Shown here: positions 1 to 15,200 of the stretch, in pieces
Position numbering within the stretch: the first letter of the stretch is position 1
Layout: the number at the start of each line of letters is the position of its first letter
Source: Pyrocephalus nanus
Taxonomy: Eukaryota > Chordata > Aves > Passeriformes > Tyrannidae
Length of the DNA stretch: 64,000 nucleotides
Direction: 5' to 3'
Assembly (NCBI GenBank): GCA_038380795.1
Contig: CM076267.1
Span: 9,531,501 to 9,595,500 of the forward strand
Notes under the pieces: generated by a model
The model's database searches: none
Told to the model about the DNA's origin: nothing
Seen by the model: only the letters and a program-made list of their open reading frames with translations
Made by a program: the position numbers and the translations under genes

Positions 1-328
1 TAGCTCTATCCTTGCAGGATCTGTTAGGAGTCAACTTCTGGTGCTGTTGCATATCAAGGACTAATTGTCAAGTCAGAGAAGTGATACTTATTGATCAATC
101 CCATTTCACAGATTGATTGTAATTAGACTGTAAAACGGGGCAACTGGCAGCAGACAGTGCAAAACATTTAGCAGCTGCTACTAATACATTATTAGGGCTT
201 TGTCATCTGTCCTTACTCTTTAAAAAATCAGGAATTAAGCTGTTCCTGCTGTATCTTTCATATTAGAACATTTGTTGATTATTAGGATTAATTGTAAATG
301 TTTCTCAATATGCTTATTTATTCACTAG
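1..328 (+). other. OSBPL11: OSBPL11 intron, 3' part
   Basis: AT-rich sequence ending in the acceptor ttcactag. No exon or repeat family is recognised in it. Confidence 0.8.
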
Positions 329-511
329 AACAACCCTCCTCTGAAATCTCGCAGCTTCTCTCTTGCATCCCAAGGAAGCGCCAACTCTCCTGGTGTGCAG
401 AGAAGACCCAGTCAAAATGCAGTTTCCTTCTTCAATGTTGGACATCACAGACTGCCAGCAGGAAAAAGAGTTCCCATTATGCAGCCAGATCACCTTGTAG
501 ATGTTAGAGAG
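329..511 (+). CDS. OSBPL11: OSBPL11 exon (linker after the PH domain)
   Basis: The acceptor ttcactag precedes AAC AAC CCT. The 61 codons, in phase 0 at both ends, encode a Ser/Arg-rich linker with [28 protein letters not shown] and [13 protein letters not shown] looks like a basophilic kinase site. The donor GAG|gtttgt is weaker than the others in this gene, but the next exon continues in frame as [12 protein letters not shown], as expected for ORP11. Confidence 0.93.
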
Positions 512-3500
512 GTTTGTATGCTTTGAATTATCTTAAATTTTTTTTGAGAGAGCTGTCGTGTTATTTGTAGGATTGTGGAGAACCCTGCTATTCTTAGCTG
601 GATGTATTGTCAGTAGCATGTCCTAAGCTATTACTGCACAGCTGTGTGAGGATAAGGAACTTGCCTTGGCTAACTGTAGAAGTATGTGGTGTATATTCTG
701 TGATTTTTGTGCTCTGCAATAGTATCCTGATGCTGAAGATAGAACTATGCATGTTCTCTTCCTTGCAAGTCCTGGCACTACAAGTGACAAGGGAATATCC
801 TTAAGGAGGAAGTATGACATCATATACTGTGATGCTATTATACACTTCTCTTCCCATGTTAAGCTATAGAAGAACTGACAAAGCTGTGCTTGTATCTCCT
901 ATGACTAAGGAGAAGTTGGTCATGATTGATGTCTAAGAATACTAATACCACTTTCTGGTATGCTGATTAATTTGGACAAATTATCTAGGGATGGATGTGA
1001 TTGAAGAGAGAGCAATTCATAAGCCTGCTTTTTTTTTTTTCCACTACACATTCAGGTGTAGTCTATTTTGGGGGGAAAACCAGAAATAATTACTTTTCCA
1101 TCTTGACCGACAGAACAGACTGACTACTGGTTGATTTAACTTCTGAATATTTACAGGGTAGATCTTAGACCTTAGAATCTGTGAATCTCTCTGTCCACAG
1201 CAGACTGTTCTTGCAGATGTCTTGCAAAAGGGTAACTGCTGACATCCTGTTTTTATCCTCTAATAGCAGTAAAGTCTCCAATAGTACTAATGCAGAGACA
1301 TGTGAAGTCCTGCCAGGTACTCAGGAAAAATTCTGGCATTCCTCTGGCTTCTGTGTTTTGTAAGCTGTTTCATCTGCTTTATCTTGTGAAAGAGAAGTTT
1401 GTCTTCCAGATTCATTTTAGAACTGAAGCCTTACAGGTAGTTGCTTTTCAGATTGATTCATCAAGTTACCTCTCACTTGTGATAAACTTCTTAGTAGTGT
1501 GGTGCAACACTTACAACATTTGGTGAACTTAAATAATACTTTCACTTTCCTACCTATTGCATGAAAAAAGTGACAATACAGAATATGGCATTAATATTTA
1601 TAGAATTCATGCCAATAGCTGAATTCTGAAACACTGAGCAGTGTTTCTTTTGTTGTTGTTGTATTTTAGTGTTTGAGAAGCTGCCTTTAAGTGAGGTAGT
1701 GTTTCAGAAATGGCTTTTTCACTTTTTGACTTTTCAAATGGCAGTATGGCATTCAAAATTTTAGGGAGGAAAGGGAAATGTGTGTGAGCTGGAGCGCTGA
1801 AGCAGTGGCTTGCATTCTCTAATTTGGATTCTCACTGGGTGGGAAGTAAAGTGGAATGATTTTTCTTGGCATTGCAAAGAGCACAGGAAACTATTCATGC
1901 TCTCTGTTGATTGCTACTGAGTTGGGAGACACAGCATGATTATTTATCAACTTCAAAATTTTTGACCTGTACAGATGAAGAATCCTCAGTAGCAGCAGCT
2001 TTTCTCAATGTTAGTTTGCTTGCCCTTTTTTTAAAGCTAAAATGCTTATTAGATACAATGCCTACTTTTTTTAAAGATATAGTTAAAATACTTCAAGGGC
2101 AGGTACACTCCTGTTACACCTGAGCATGCTACAGCTTCAATACTCACAAATTCTGTTTGAGAAACTGTGGGAAGAGCAACTTCTCTTTCAAAGAATCTGC
2201 TTGCTGCATGGTGACCTTTTTTGATTTTCCTATGAATTGCACTATAGCTGGGTCTTCTGTCAGTCTCTTTCCCTTTTACTTCCCCTTGTTCTTGGCTGAA
2301 TACGTGTCATGCTGCTGACTTGGATACCTTGCAAAGCAGGAGATTTAAGAGGATCTTTATGCTGGCTTGCACTAGATGCAGGTGTATGTGTTTGCAAAGT
2401 GAGAACAATTGCCTGTAAACTTCTCATTGATACTGCGTTTTTAGTCATGGTGCTTTTCCTCTTCTCCCGCTATTTTTTTTTTTTTTCCCAAATCTGAGTG
2501 GATAAATAGGAAAAAACTTGGGACTGTTCAAAGTGTGTTCTTTGAAAGGGGAGATGTGCCTATTTGAACTGCAATGCTCAGCATAGCATGGCTTGTCCTG
2601 TTGTCTGACCTGATGCTGGAATGAAGTGCTTGGGTCCTACCAAATAGTAAATTACTAACAGTGAATGTCGCCAGAAGGATTGTCATGATTTGTCAACAGA
2701 TTATCTGTGGATTTTGGTTTTTTTAATCCAACACACTTTTTTCAAAGTACTGGGAAAAAACTGCACACACAGACTTTTATCACGTTTGTGACTGGAGGAA
2801 AAGGAGACTGTTGTGATAGTGGTGTGTTTGCATAGGCAAGGCTGTATATAATTGTTTTACTAGCTTTCTGCCCTGTCAGCTCTAAGGCTGACTCTGCACA
2901 GTTAAACCACTTCCAGAGAGCCAGTGTTCTGTACAGTCACACATTCACATGCTACGTAGCCAAGCCCTTAAATGTTCCAAATACCACATACCGTGACCTT
3001 GGATGAATACATGTTCCTTAAGTATTGCATAAAATCTTAAAATAGTTCCTAGAAGGGACTGCAGGCAGAAGTACTGAAAAAAAACCAAAAAACCCCAGTA
3101 AGATAGTGCTAGGATTGGTGAATTAAAAAGCTACATGGTGCCATAGCAGTTAAGTGCATTAATGCACTTTAGATTCTTTAAAGAAATTCTGCTGCTGCTC
3201 TGCTAAATCAATCTGGTTTTATATTTAACTCAACTGCCAGAACACATAATGATTACAAAGTAGTGCTGTCCAGTTACATTGATATTTGTTGTTCCTCCCC
3301 AGAAAGGGGACTAGCATGTGTAGGAGTTTACATGCTAGTAAAGGAGTTTGAATCCTGTGATTCAAAAATCAGGTAATATTTCGTTTCTGTGAGTGTTGCT
3401 TGGTGGCTGGTGTGCTTAGCCCCTATATTTCATGTGGGCAAATGTGGTGTTGCGGGTTCTGTGATTTAGGGGTGTGGAGCTCTGTGTGAGGGTGGAAAGG

Positions 3501-6221
3501 AGCTTGGGGGGGAGAGGAAGGTGGACAGTAATAGCAGGACAGATGCAATTTGAACACATAATGAAGGTGAAAATCCTGCTGGCTTTTTTTCCCCTCTCTG
3601 CAAAGTACATGGTAAGATAGTGATCCTGAGTGTGGTGTCGGTGCAGGCAATAAATGATAATCCTTTATGGTTTGAGCCAAAATGAGTAATATGCTTTTTT
3701 CCTTCAAAGTGCTGCATCCCTTCTTGTAGGGAGTGAAAAGATCTTAATACTCGCAGATAGTTGATCCTTTTCCAGTCTGTGCAGAGCACAGAGCCTAATT
3801 ACTCCTCACATAGAGTGCATGTGGGGTTCCCTCCCCTCCCTATCATTTAGGCATGAAAGTTTTTGATGTTTGTTGCAGCAGGTATCATGTTCAAATTCCT
3901 TCTTTTTTGAGTGACTCTGATTATTATTTTGCTTGTTAATAAGGTGCCATGTATTGCCATGGGAATTTCATTACGCATTTAATGACTCTCTAGTAGGCTG
4001 CATCAAGAAAACAAAGTACAGTTACCTTGCCATACATCTGTTACCTTGTTGTTTTATTATTGTCATAAAATCATTTGGGCTCCTCTGTGTGCACAGCTGA
4101 GCACTTATCACACAGCACTTCCACCCCCTGATAAGTGGCTGTTTTGTTTGGCAGATGATGTCTCAGGCTGAAGGCCAGCAGAGAGACTTGATCAGGAGCA
4201 TAGAATGCCTTCCTGTCTCCGGTCACCTTACGTCCTTGGATCAAGACCTGTTAATGCTCAAAGCAACTTCCATGGCAACCATGAACTGCTTAAATGACTG
4301 TTTCCATATTCTCCAGTTACAACATGCTTCTCAGCAAAAGGGATCCTTACCAGCAGGTGGGTATGGTTGCTCACAGAGAGCAGAACTCTGTAACAAATAC
4401 AAATCCTTCCTTTCTTGCAGAAAGATTTGTTCCACTGAATCCATTTTCACATGGGCAAAGAAAACTGGCTTCTTTTGAGTTTTTCCAGAGCCTAACTTGC
4501 TTGTGTTGGGTGGATCTCCATGCATGTTATATATATATATATATACTTTTTTTATATATATAGTGTATTCTATCAAGAAGTCTGTGGCAGCAGCTGCATA
4601 AATATAACATCTGATTGTTGTACAGCATCTTGCAGCAGAATAAAACTACACACGAAGGCTGCCTTTGGGATGTACTGACCTCTCAGGAAAAGTAACAGTA
4701 GAGTAGGAATTTCATGGGGTTGCAGAAGCTAGGATATATAGTGTCCAATACAATTCTGTCCAATGTCATAGTTTTTTTTGTTTGTTTGTTTATTGCACAC
4801 TAAATACCTATTATAAGCATTTACATGTGTGTAGCTTCCATTTCTACTTAAACATTAAAACAGCTCTACATTTGCATAGGTTATTATTAATACTATTAAT
4901 ATATCAGTATTCTTGTTTTGAGTTACTGTCCTACTCTAAGCCATGGCCTAAGACAGGTATTGCATTCCATCCTGAGACCAGAACAGACTTGTAAACCAAT
5001 GCAAATTGCTTAAAGGTTAAGAAAAAAAGAAAATGTATTTTAATAAACAACTGACCACCCCAACAAACAAACCCCCTGCAAACCCCAAGCCTTACTGCTC
5101 ATGGGTGTGGAATATGTCCATTCACAGACAGCAGATAATATGTTGTCCTGTCCGCACAGTTGATCACTTCTGTGCAAGTAGGGGCTTAGCAGAATTGTTC
5201 TACCCTAATTCATGTGCAGTGTATGGAACTAAATGTTTGTAAATTCTGCATTTTATTGTGCCTTTTTTCGTGTGTTAACTTTGTGGCTTTTTGTGAGCAA
5301 AAAGCTTTTGAGGATTTTCAAATGCTTTTCTTGCACAACAGATCTGTAGATGTGGTAACTATGTAACAGAATATACTCATAAGTTGTCTCTTGCCTTATC
5401 TTTCCCATATTCCTATCATATTTGTGGTGCCTGCTTTGCCAGGGCATATTATGCTAGAGCTATAATTAGTTTAGCTTTTAAGATGAAAAAAATATGTCAT
5501 ATAAAAGTATTAAAACTATATAAAAAGAGTTTGTAATTCTAAAATCACCACAGGCATTAAAAGAGAATATGTGAATAGGGTGAATTAACTTTTTTGCTGG
5601 ATTTCAGTTCAACATTTCATTTTAAAAATGAAAAATTGAATGGCACCTCTCCAAACCTTTGTCCAAACTCTGAAGTTACTCACACTGAAAGAACTCTTCC
5701 TATTCCCTTTGAATTTTTTTGACTATTGGTGGGTAACAGTGGGAGGTGCACATCAGAAGTACTTTTGTTCTGTCGTTTTCACATGTGCACTACTAAGATG
5801 GTTTTTTGACTTGTGTCTGGGGACATAAGTAGGGTTCACTGAGCACCACTGTGCCAACTATAAGAAGATAGCTTCGTTTTGGTTTTTTTGGTTTTTTTTT
5901 TTTGACAAGCGTTGTTGTAGGTTTATAATTTTTTTAATTATATGTGTAGCAGCTTAGTTCACTGCTGTTCAGTTGGTATCTGCCAGTTAATGACCAAATC
6001 TAAAAAAATTGCTTGGAGATGTCCAACTCTTGAAGGTTTCTGGTGATATCCTAAGGAGATGGAGAGGAGAGGATCAGCAGACTGGATCATGCATTACTGG
6101 AGTCAAAGACAGACCACTAAAAGAATGCATGTTCCTTTTTGCAGCCTTCCACACTCCCCCCTGCTGTGGCCTTTCTAGAGACACCATAATTCACTTGTTC
6201 CTTTCAAGGATCGCAAAGAAG

Positions 6222-6263
<42 letters not shown>

Positions 6264-9200
6264 GTTATTATTATTGTCATCATCATCATCAAAATCTATT
6301 TAGCTTAGATTTCTCCTCTTAACTCAGGAGGGATACTTCTGGTTCAACTGGCAGAGCCTTTTTGGAGGGTTCAGGAGTTAAAATAGAAAGAAAAAGAGTT
6401 GTAGCTTAATTCAAATGCTGCAGGAGGCTTTTCTATATTTAAATGTAGGAAAACATAACATGAAAAAGGAAAAGTTTGAAGTCAAACTGTTCTATCTCAT
6501 AAAATGTATACAAGCGCTCTATTATCTTAGTAGGATCAGGAGAGCAGGTCATCATGCTTCACCTAGATATGATTGAGGTGCAGGAGGAAGTGATAGAGAT
6601 TTGTCTAACTTAACATCAGTTTAAACACAAAGTGGAAAAAAGTATCTTTGAGTCCATTGAAGTGGTACTTGACTGTGAAGAATGTCTTGGACAAGTGCTT
6701 GTCAGGCTTAAAAACAAGAATTAGAAACTATGTAAGAGTTCCATTTTGCTATAAATTGTTAGATGACAAAAAACACTAGTAAACCAGAAGAGTGAAAACA
6801 CTGCCCCAACACATCAGGATGCATCATGAATCACAAATTTAAAGACGAACAAGAAAGTTGCAGCTATTAACTTTTTCTAAATTCAAGTCAAAAGTGGGGA
6901 AATGTACTGGATTTTTTTAAAAAAAAGGTACTTTGTTATCATAAAGGTGAATTGCAGCAACAAGTTGCAGCTCTTGAAGAAAACTGTTAGAAGTAAAGAT
7001 TCTACGTTCTGGGAGGTCTGTGTTGTAGTACAGGGGAAGTGCTGACAGAAGTTTAAAAAGAAATGGGTTGAAGAATTTTAGGGAGGAGGAGAACACAAGT
7101 AAGGAGAATAGCTTGTGCCTGTGAAAAATAGTTGAGAGCAAATTTGAATATGATCTTCCAGTGAAAGAGAAGTGTTAAGGTGGTATATTGTCCATTCAGA
7201 AAGATTATGATTCTATGATTTTGTGATTAAAACACAACTGGTAACTCAGATCTTTTAAAAATACCCTCCTAAGGGCAAAAATTAAACTGCATAATAAATA
7301 AGGTTGTTTTAGATGTAGCTGATAGGTAATATAAAAGGGAGGCTATTTATTAAATTCAAGCTAGTATAGAGGCAGTGAGTGTGGATTAAATGCAGCCTAG
7401 AATATGCAGTTATAGATTAGTGTGTTGAAAGTTAAAGCTTAGAGAGCAGGTGTCATGAAGAGGTTTTAAAGACAAGCAAAACCTTTTCAAAAAGGTAAGT
7501 GTGACAGTGACATTCTGAGCATCTTATTTTTTGACTTCTTTGAAACTTCTGTGTAAATAGCTTAAACTCTCAGAATTTTTGTTTCTTATTATGTAACAGA
7601 TTAATGAGTAATAGACTATGAAAATAAACTGCTGTGGGAAAAATGGTCTTGGTTCAATAGTAAAGCTGGACTTTTTTCCTGCCCCAGTATTTTCCTGGTG
7701 GAAATGCTGCTGTTTATCTGAATTTAACTTACTCTGCCTGTTGTGGTTGAGGATGTGACCTAGTTCCTGGTAACAGGGGTATGGAAATAAAGGATTGTGT
7801 ATCATATAAGAAGAGGAAACAGACACTTTAGTATAGATTCCCAAGCACAGGGAACTTTTCTCTGGTGGTAGAAATTCAGGTTTCCTAATAATTTCTGTGT
7901 TTGCAACACAACCAAGATGGTTTGTCAGTTTGTGTATTCTTCGGTAAAAACTGATTGGAGTCGCCTGTACATTTATTACCCTTTGGAAAAGAATGGAACA
8001 TTTGTATTATTAACGAGGAACCCGATATGTTCTGATAAATTAGCTGGGAGTAACTGGAGATGCTGGAATCATCAGGTGGGTAATAGCCTTCCAAGCCCTG
8101 CAGTGTTTGGTTTTTTTTTTTCTGACAGCTATTATTTATTCAACAGCGTGTGCTTACCTTTTCTGCAGCTGAGAAAAGACAAGCACCTTCTCCAGAGAAA
8201 ACACTGACAGCAAAACTTCTGCTTTATCTCTTTTCAATGTAGAACTAAACTGGGTTTGAGAAGCTGATAAGTGAAAAGCAGCTTGCTTTTTTTTTTTTTT
8301 TTTTATACCAGTTAAAGAAAATTATAAGGGTTGCTTAACATTCCTGTGATACTGGGTTCCTCCTGTAGTGTCTGATTACACCTTTCATGACACCAACTAG
8401 TTTCTCCAGTCCAAGTTGCATGTATTACAGCTCGCCAATCGCAGTGTTTGTGCTAATGATCACTGAAGGTGGTGTCTCATTGCACCACCTTTGTTTAGTG
8501 GCTGCTGGAGGCATTGGCTGCAGGAGGAATTGGCTGCTTTCAGTTTATTCCATAAAAAATCTCTCTTTTGTGAAAAACTGTGTACTGACGTTGCAGAGGA
8601 TGAGCAAGCTTCAGCGCAAACTTTCTTTTGCTTCAGGAACGACAATCAGTTGGTTGGAACCGAAGATCTCTCTGGCAAACCACTTCAAAAATGGAGCAGC
8701 TCAGAATTTCCCAGCAGAGATAAACAAACCAGCATCTGTCAGAGAAGAGCAATCCATTGCAGAGCCCTGCGAGCTAACAAGGGTAAGGTAATGTGAACAT
8801 CTGATTTCTGTGGGGAATTATTTAGAGGAATACCTGTGAATGTTTCAGTCATAATTTGGGAAAATGATTTAATGACAGTTATACTTTTGATTAGCTGTGC
8901 TGGAGGAGCAGTGAGTCCAGTTGCAGTAAATTAAACTCTCCACCTTGTTTTTTCAACATTTTTTTGCTGCTTTATGTAATTAAACATCAAATGGAGGAAG
9001 TCAGTTGGGATGGTAATGCAAGGTGTTGAAATACAAAGTATTCCCTTGCATTTTGATCTAAAACAAATAAATAATGAAGTGCAAAAAACCTAACTGAAAT
9101 TCATGACACTCTCAAAATAGGCCCAAGAAGAACTGCCTAAGCAGACAAAAGACAAAATTGCTGGTCTCCAGCTATGACATCTCCGTCTTTTTTTTTTCTA

Positions 9201-12200
9201 GGTCTTACTGCATCAATTTTTCTTAATCTGAACAACTCTCATCACTTAACTTCAGGATGGCTTAATGTATTTGAAATACAGCTACAGTCCGTATCATTAT
9301 CAGCTACAATCTGTATCATTATAACTTACAAAATGGATTTGAATTGCAAAATACTAAAGTAAAAAAACAGCAGGGATTATGATGAAGAACATGTTTTCCT
9401 AACTGAGCTAGAAAATCATAATTACATTCTCCTTATGCTAGTTGGTTTCATACAGTTGTTTGGCTGAGACTGTCATTGTGAAAAGATAATGTGCTGGTTT
9501 ATGTCTCTGCAACAGCACTGGGCTGTCTGTCTTGGAGCAAAATCGAAATGGAAAATAATTTTTTTCAGTTGCTGCAGTTTTTTAAATGGGTCAGAATAGT
9601 TACTATTAAGTTAAGAAAAGAAAAGATGATACAAAGCTAGGAGCTTTCAACTAAATCGCGTAATTCCTTCCTTTCAATAATTAAGTAAGTGACAGTTTGA
9701 ATACATGGAATGTGGCTGGTGTTATCACTGCCCGCAGGTATTTTCACCTCCAGTAGTTATGAAAGCAAACAGCATAGCATCCTTGGAAGGGAATCACCTT
9801 TGTGATATTGTACTTTTGAACAGGATTTGAGCTCTGTGTGTGGGCTTGGCCCCAAGGTTTAGGTGGTTGAGTGTTCATAAATCTGCCTCCAGCCAAGGCA
9901 GCTGCTCCAGGACAAATGGCTTTGCCTAGGCAGAGGCATATTTGCTGCCTTAGAGTGGCATTCAGCACCTCTCCCTTCTGCATCTCCCTCCCTCCAGCTG
10001 TTTGCCCCAGGAGGATGCAGCTCAGAGCCCCAGGAATAACACCATCCCTTCTACCTGAAGCATTTGACTTTCGGCTTGTGGTGTGAGGGTTGTTAAAATG
10101 GTGCTGATATAATTTCTACTAATCTGTCTGCTTTAGTTACACGGGCAACCAGCACCTGTAGTGTGTGTATGTGTGGAGTTTTGTTGTTTCTTTATAAAAC
10201 CACTCTAAGTTACTTTTCTTTTTTGCTTCACTGTTACATATGTTTCCTTCACTGTTACAGTTTCCCTCACTAGCAGCAATATGATAATGCTTGTGAAGAG
10301 CAACTTGGGAGATACCAGGCAGGATGGTAGTCATGTATCATTTGATACAGCCTCTGGAATAATGATGGCAACACTGGAAAGGCTGAAATAGCATGGAGGT
10401 GGAGGGGTGTTATTGAAGTGGTTGGAATTTCTAGTAGTTTTTGCTTTGCTGTTTCTGTGTATGTGCTAGATGCTTGCTATTCTGTGAGCTCATAAAACTT
10501 AAAGGAAAACAGGTCATGATTTCTTTTGAGCTTTTTTTTTTCCCCATGACCCATTGTGAGAGGTGGTGAGAAATCTTAGCCTGAATCCTCTAGATGGAAT
10601 CTGCACTGAGTTATCCTAATATCCCTTCAAATTCTCTAGCAGATGTTTATCTTGGGAGTAGATTCCATTGGGTAGCTCTCTGCAGGGGTTTATTTAGTCT
10701 TTTTTCATACATGGACAGTTAAATACAGTATGAAGTCCTTTTTGAATACTCCCTGGCCAGTCACATCTTTGAGCTGAGTTTATGACTCTTATTCCAGGAA
10801 CCTGAAGAAATAAATCCAGATGAGGAGCTGGAGGATATCTGTGATGATAAAGAAGATGATCTAGGAGCGGTGGAAGAGCAGCGCAGCGTTATCTTGCATC
10901 TCTTGTCTCAGCTGAAACTGGGCATGGACTTAACAAGAGTAAGTATAACTGAAGTGTGAAGACTGGCTGCAGTAAAAGTGAAGTATCATTTTAAACTCAT
11001 CTTCTGTATTCAGCAATATTGTGTTTTATATTAAATTGTGTCCTGTAGCAACTTCAGGTCCCAAGATGTGATGTCCCGGTTTGAGGCAGGTTAAAGAGAA
11101 ACGGGCTGAGGAGGTGGATTTTCTTTAGTGCAACTGACCCTATCTTTTCTATTACCTTCTCTTTGTGTTTTCTACTGTGTTTTTGTTGCCTTTCCTGTTT
11201 TCTTTCCTGTAATTGCACCTGAATCTTTTCATGGTGTTTTCTACAGCCTTCTCTTATTTTTCTTTCTGCTTTCCTTCCATGATCTCTTTTCTATCTTGAT
11301 AATGCTTTTTCACACAACTTACATAACCCTACAGCTGTATTCATGCTACTTCTGAAAAGAGGTTTTCTTTTGGTTCCTCGTTGTTGATCCTCACACACTT
11401 GTTTACGCCTCTTTGCTATTCTCATTTCTGTGTTTGCTCACAAGCAGACACAAGAAAAGTTACACTGGAGAGAGTCGGACTTGACACTTGAGTGCAAATA
11501 TCAAAAGCAAGCTGCTTGGAAAAATTAACTTGGGCAGTAAATCTGGGAAAATCAGGCTGCTACCAGCTTAAGTTCATTTCACTCCTGTAAAGACTTCTTA
11601 CCATAAGCACTAGGCACATTTCAAGAAAAAAAGGATTTTAGAGTGCCATGAGGAATGAGGAAAACTCTCTCATGGAATTATGGATTATAATTATTTTTTT
11701 TAAACTATTTTTTGGGCACTAGCTACATAGCCCTAGAAACATTTGTATTGGGCAGCTTACATTTCACAACTTGAGAGGGGAAAAAAAGATGGTATGAACA
11801 GGCCCCACTGTCTGTGGGTCAAACTTAAACACTTGCTGCTTAACCAGAAATTGATTAAGTCATTATTTCACTTATATTGAAGATTGGATTTGGGATATCT
11901 TTTTCTCTTAGTTGGAACAAATTGTCAAGCCTGTCTTCCAGTTGTGACTTTTGGCTGTGTGTCTTTAGTTCAGAGCAGGCAGAGTATCAGGGTTCTGAAG
12001 TGAAAAGCCACTTTAATACTCCAGGTTGGTGTTGCAACAACCTGGCAAGTGTATTCAGTTTAACTGACATGTTTAATAAGAGTCTTAGGTCTGTGCTCTT
12101 TCTTTTTGGGTGCAGCTGATTTAAATGGGTTGTCTTGATGTCATGGTTGAGACACCCTGTATTGCTGTTTACAACAGTTAGTTATGTGGGGTTGGTTCCC

Positions 12201-15200
12201 ACTATGGGGAAGGAAAAGGCTGATAACACCCACAGCCTCTCACTCCACAGGATTGCTCTTGGCTCAGCAAAGGACAGAACTGCTGTTTTTTATAGTGGTG
12301 AATGTAACTGGGAAAGTATAAGGTGCCTCTGCTCAGAGGTACAGGATCAACCTATACTATGCTACTTCTCATGGATGCTTGTTTTAGTTGCTGTGGTGAG
12401 AGACAGTCTGCAAGCTCTCCAGAGCTGCTTTTCCCTCCATTGAACAAATCCTCTCCTAACCTCTGCTTGTAATCTTCCTTGCTGTAGTCTGAGTTCTTTC
12501 ACGCTTGTTTTCTCCTCCTGATGCTCAATCCCTTTCAGCATCCTTAGTCCTAATAGTCCTAATTGCTTTTCTGGAGCCTGTGATCATTGTATTTTGCTCA
12601 CATCTTACAAGAGGGACAAGAAAGTTCAATCTGAATGTATGGTGTCCAAAACAAGACAGAATCCTCCTCTCAAGAACTTCCCTTATAAAACGCCTGTCTC
12701 TTTTGTTTTACTTACTAGAACCTTCTGGGTTTTCTTTTGTTCCAGGTGGTTCTTCCCACATTTATTTTGGAGAAGCGGTCGCTGTTGGAGATGTACGCGG
12801 ACTTCATGTCCCATCCGGATCTCTTCATCGCAATCACGAACGGCAGCACCCCCGAGGAGAGGATGATCCGCTTTGTTGAGTATTATCTCACCTCGTTCCA
12901 CGAGGGCCGAAAAGGGGCCATCGCAAAGAAACCCTACAATCCCATCATCGGGGAGACTTTCCACTGCTCCTGGAGGATGCCGAAGAGCGACGTAGCTGCT
13001 GATGCCGGCGGTAACTTCCCTGCTCACTCCCCCTCGGAGCAAGCAAATCTGTCTAAAGATGTGGAAGGGCAAGCAGAGCTGGACTACTATACAGTAAAAT
13101 TTGTAGCCGAGCAAGTGTCCCACCATCCTCCTGTCTCAGGGTTTTATGCTGAGTGTGTAGAGAGAAAGATGTGTGTCAATGCCCATGTCTGGACAAAAAG
13201 TAAATTCTTAGGAATGTCAATAGGAGTGACGATGGTTGGCGAGGGTAAGTGTAACTTCTGTCCTTTATTCATTTTTAGAAGGTTGTTAAAATATTAGTTT
13301 GATAGGAGATTTGATGTTATATTCCTCTGGTAGGGGAATACTGCTCAGTAGTTTTGTTTCTGCTTGCAGAAGATGTCAGTGGGTTTTTAGATGGGTTTTT
13401 TCCCCCCCTCATACTTTTGGTTTTCCTCTAATCTCTGTGATCTGCAAGACTTAATATATAATCATTGGTGATGTCTCCCTTTATTTTTACTGTTTACAAA
13501 TTACAGAAGATGCTACAAATCATCATTGTGTAAACAGCAAATTTTCATATGGGGTGGAAAACCAGATAGCTTTATGCTTTGCCAAAAATCAGGATTATAT
13601 TTGGAAATAAAATTTTGATTTTTAAACCCAAGGGCAGTTACTGTGATGTAAACTGATACTTATGAATAAATTTGCATCAGACATTTGTTAAACAGAAGTG
13701 TTGCTACATCTCCCTGTATTGCAGTCAATGTATCTTACTGTGCACATTTTGATTTTCTTTAACTAGAAAAATCAGATTCTTTAGGGATGGAGAAGGATAA
13801 CTGCCCTTTAACTGTAACTTCCCTTTAGTACTAGTATTTACTGCAAGAGATGAGACAGCCTCTCCCATTCTGTGTCCCCTGTGCATATTGCCCAGTAACT
13901 GGGGATTCCAGGCACTTTCAAGTAAACTACACACTGGGCAAGGGAATGACCAAGGGAATGGCAGGATATGTGGAGGGCACATCTCAATGCTTTGGCTGTA
14001 CCAGGTAATCTCTGAAACTGATATCTCTCCTAGGGCCTTTCTCAAATCAGGTCATAAGTTTTCAGAATTTGTTGTGTTGTTCATACTGATGTGAGGCATC
14101 CAGTGATCCTGTGCTCCAGAAGCATGGGCTGAGGCAGGCAGCAGCCAGGTGTTGTGCTACAGTCTTGTGATGGCAAGAGGTGGATCTTGTGGTTTTGGGG
14201 TTTTTTTATAGGAATAAAACAAACCCAAGTATCTTAAAAATCCAAGAAAAATTCTACTGTTCTATGAGATTCTTGACATTTATTGCAAAAGCTACTGTCA
14301 GGCAAGAGTTGGGTTTATCTTGGTAGAGAGGTGAAGTAAAGAGAGTTGTCTCTGCTACCTGCCTTCAGGTAGGATAAGGTGTATTATAGGGAGGTAAAAC
14401 GGGAGTATTAGCCTTCCTCAGGATCTGCAGTTCAGGGAATTCATTTGTTATTTCCTTTTGTCAGTGCAAGTCTTGTCTTGCTGTGCTCCAGAGCCATCAG
14501 TAAGAGAGTGACCAGCCCCTTTATGTACCACTGAGAAGTGTGTGCACAGCACAGTATTGTGCTTTATGGAGCAATATTGCTGGGATAAGTGGTTTTTTTC
14601 TCCAAAAGAAACATAAATGCATGTTACTCAGGTTAGTACTTTCAGGAAAATGCTTGTATCTAGAATCTAATAAATGTCACCTTTGTGGGTTTTTTTAATT
14701 TTATTTTACTTTTTGATGTGAGAGGCTGTGAGGTAAAGTAATCAGAGGTTGGATTGACCATGTCTCAAAAACTTGACCTTTTGGCCAATGCTGCTGATTC
14801 AGGGATTCTTGTATTTCTCCACACAGGTATCCTAAGTCTCTTGGAACATGGGGAAGAATACACGTTCTCTCTACCCTGTGCATACGCTCGGTCAATTTTA
14901 ACTGTTCCCTGGGTAGAACTGGGAGGAAAAGTCAACATAAACTGTGCAAAGACTGGGTATTCTGCAAGTATTAACTTCCACACCAAACCCTTCTATGGTG
15001 GCAAATTGCATCGGTGAGAATGGTTTTTTGTTTGTTTGTTTGAAACAAGATTGATCTCACTGCCTTAAAGGGTTACGTGTTGTTTGCAACATGCATTGTA
15101 AGTGCACTGCAGGGATCATTGTCTTAGGATTTTTAGGTAAGAAACTTAAGACTATCAAGTTTAGGTACAGTTGTGCTAATATAGACAATTAACTGAGGAA

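Larger units (their letters stand above)
4357..8636 (+). other. OSBPL11: OSBPL11 intron
   Basis: 4.3 kb from gtgggt to tgcttcag. It holds the TA and ATT microsatellites, the possible CR1 tail at 7196 and a T tract at 8287-8304. No coding exon is recognised. Confidence 0.85.

Noticed and set aside
12683..13126. Minus-strand open frame of 147 codons
   Set aside because: Antisense of the OSBPL11 lipid-binding-domain exon; no independent motif.
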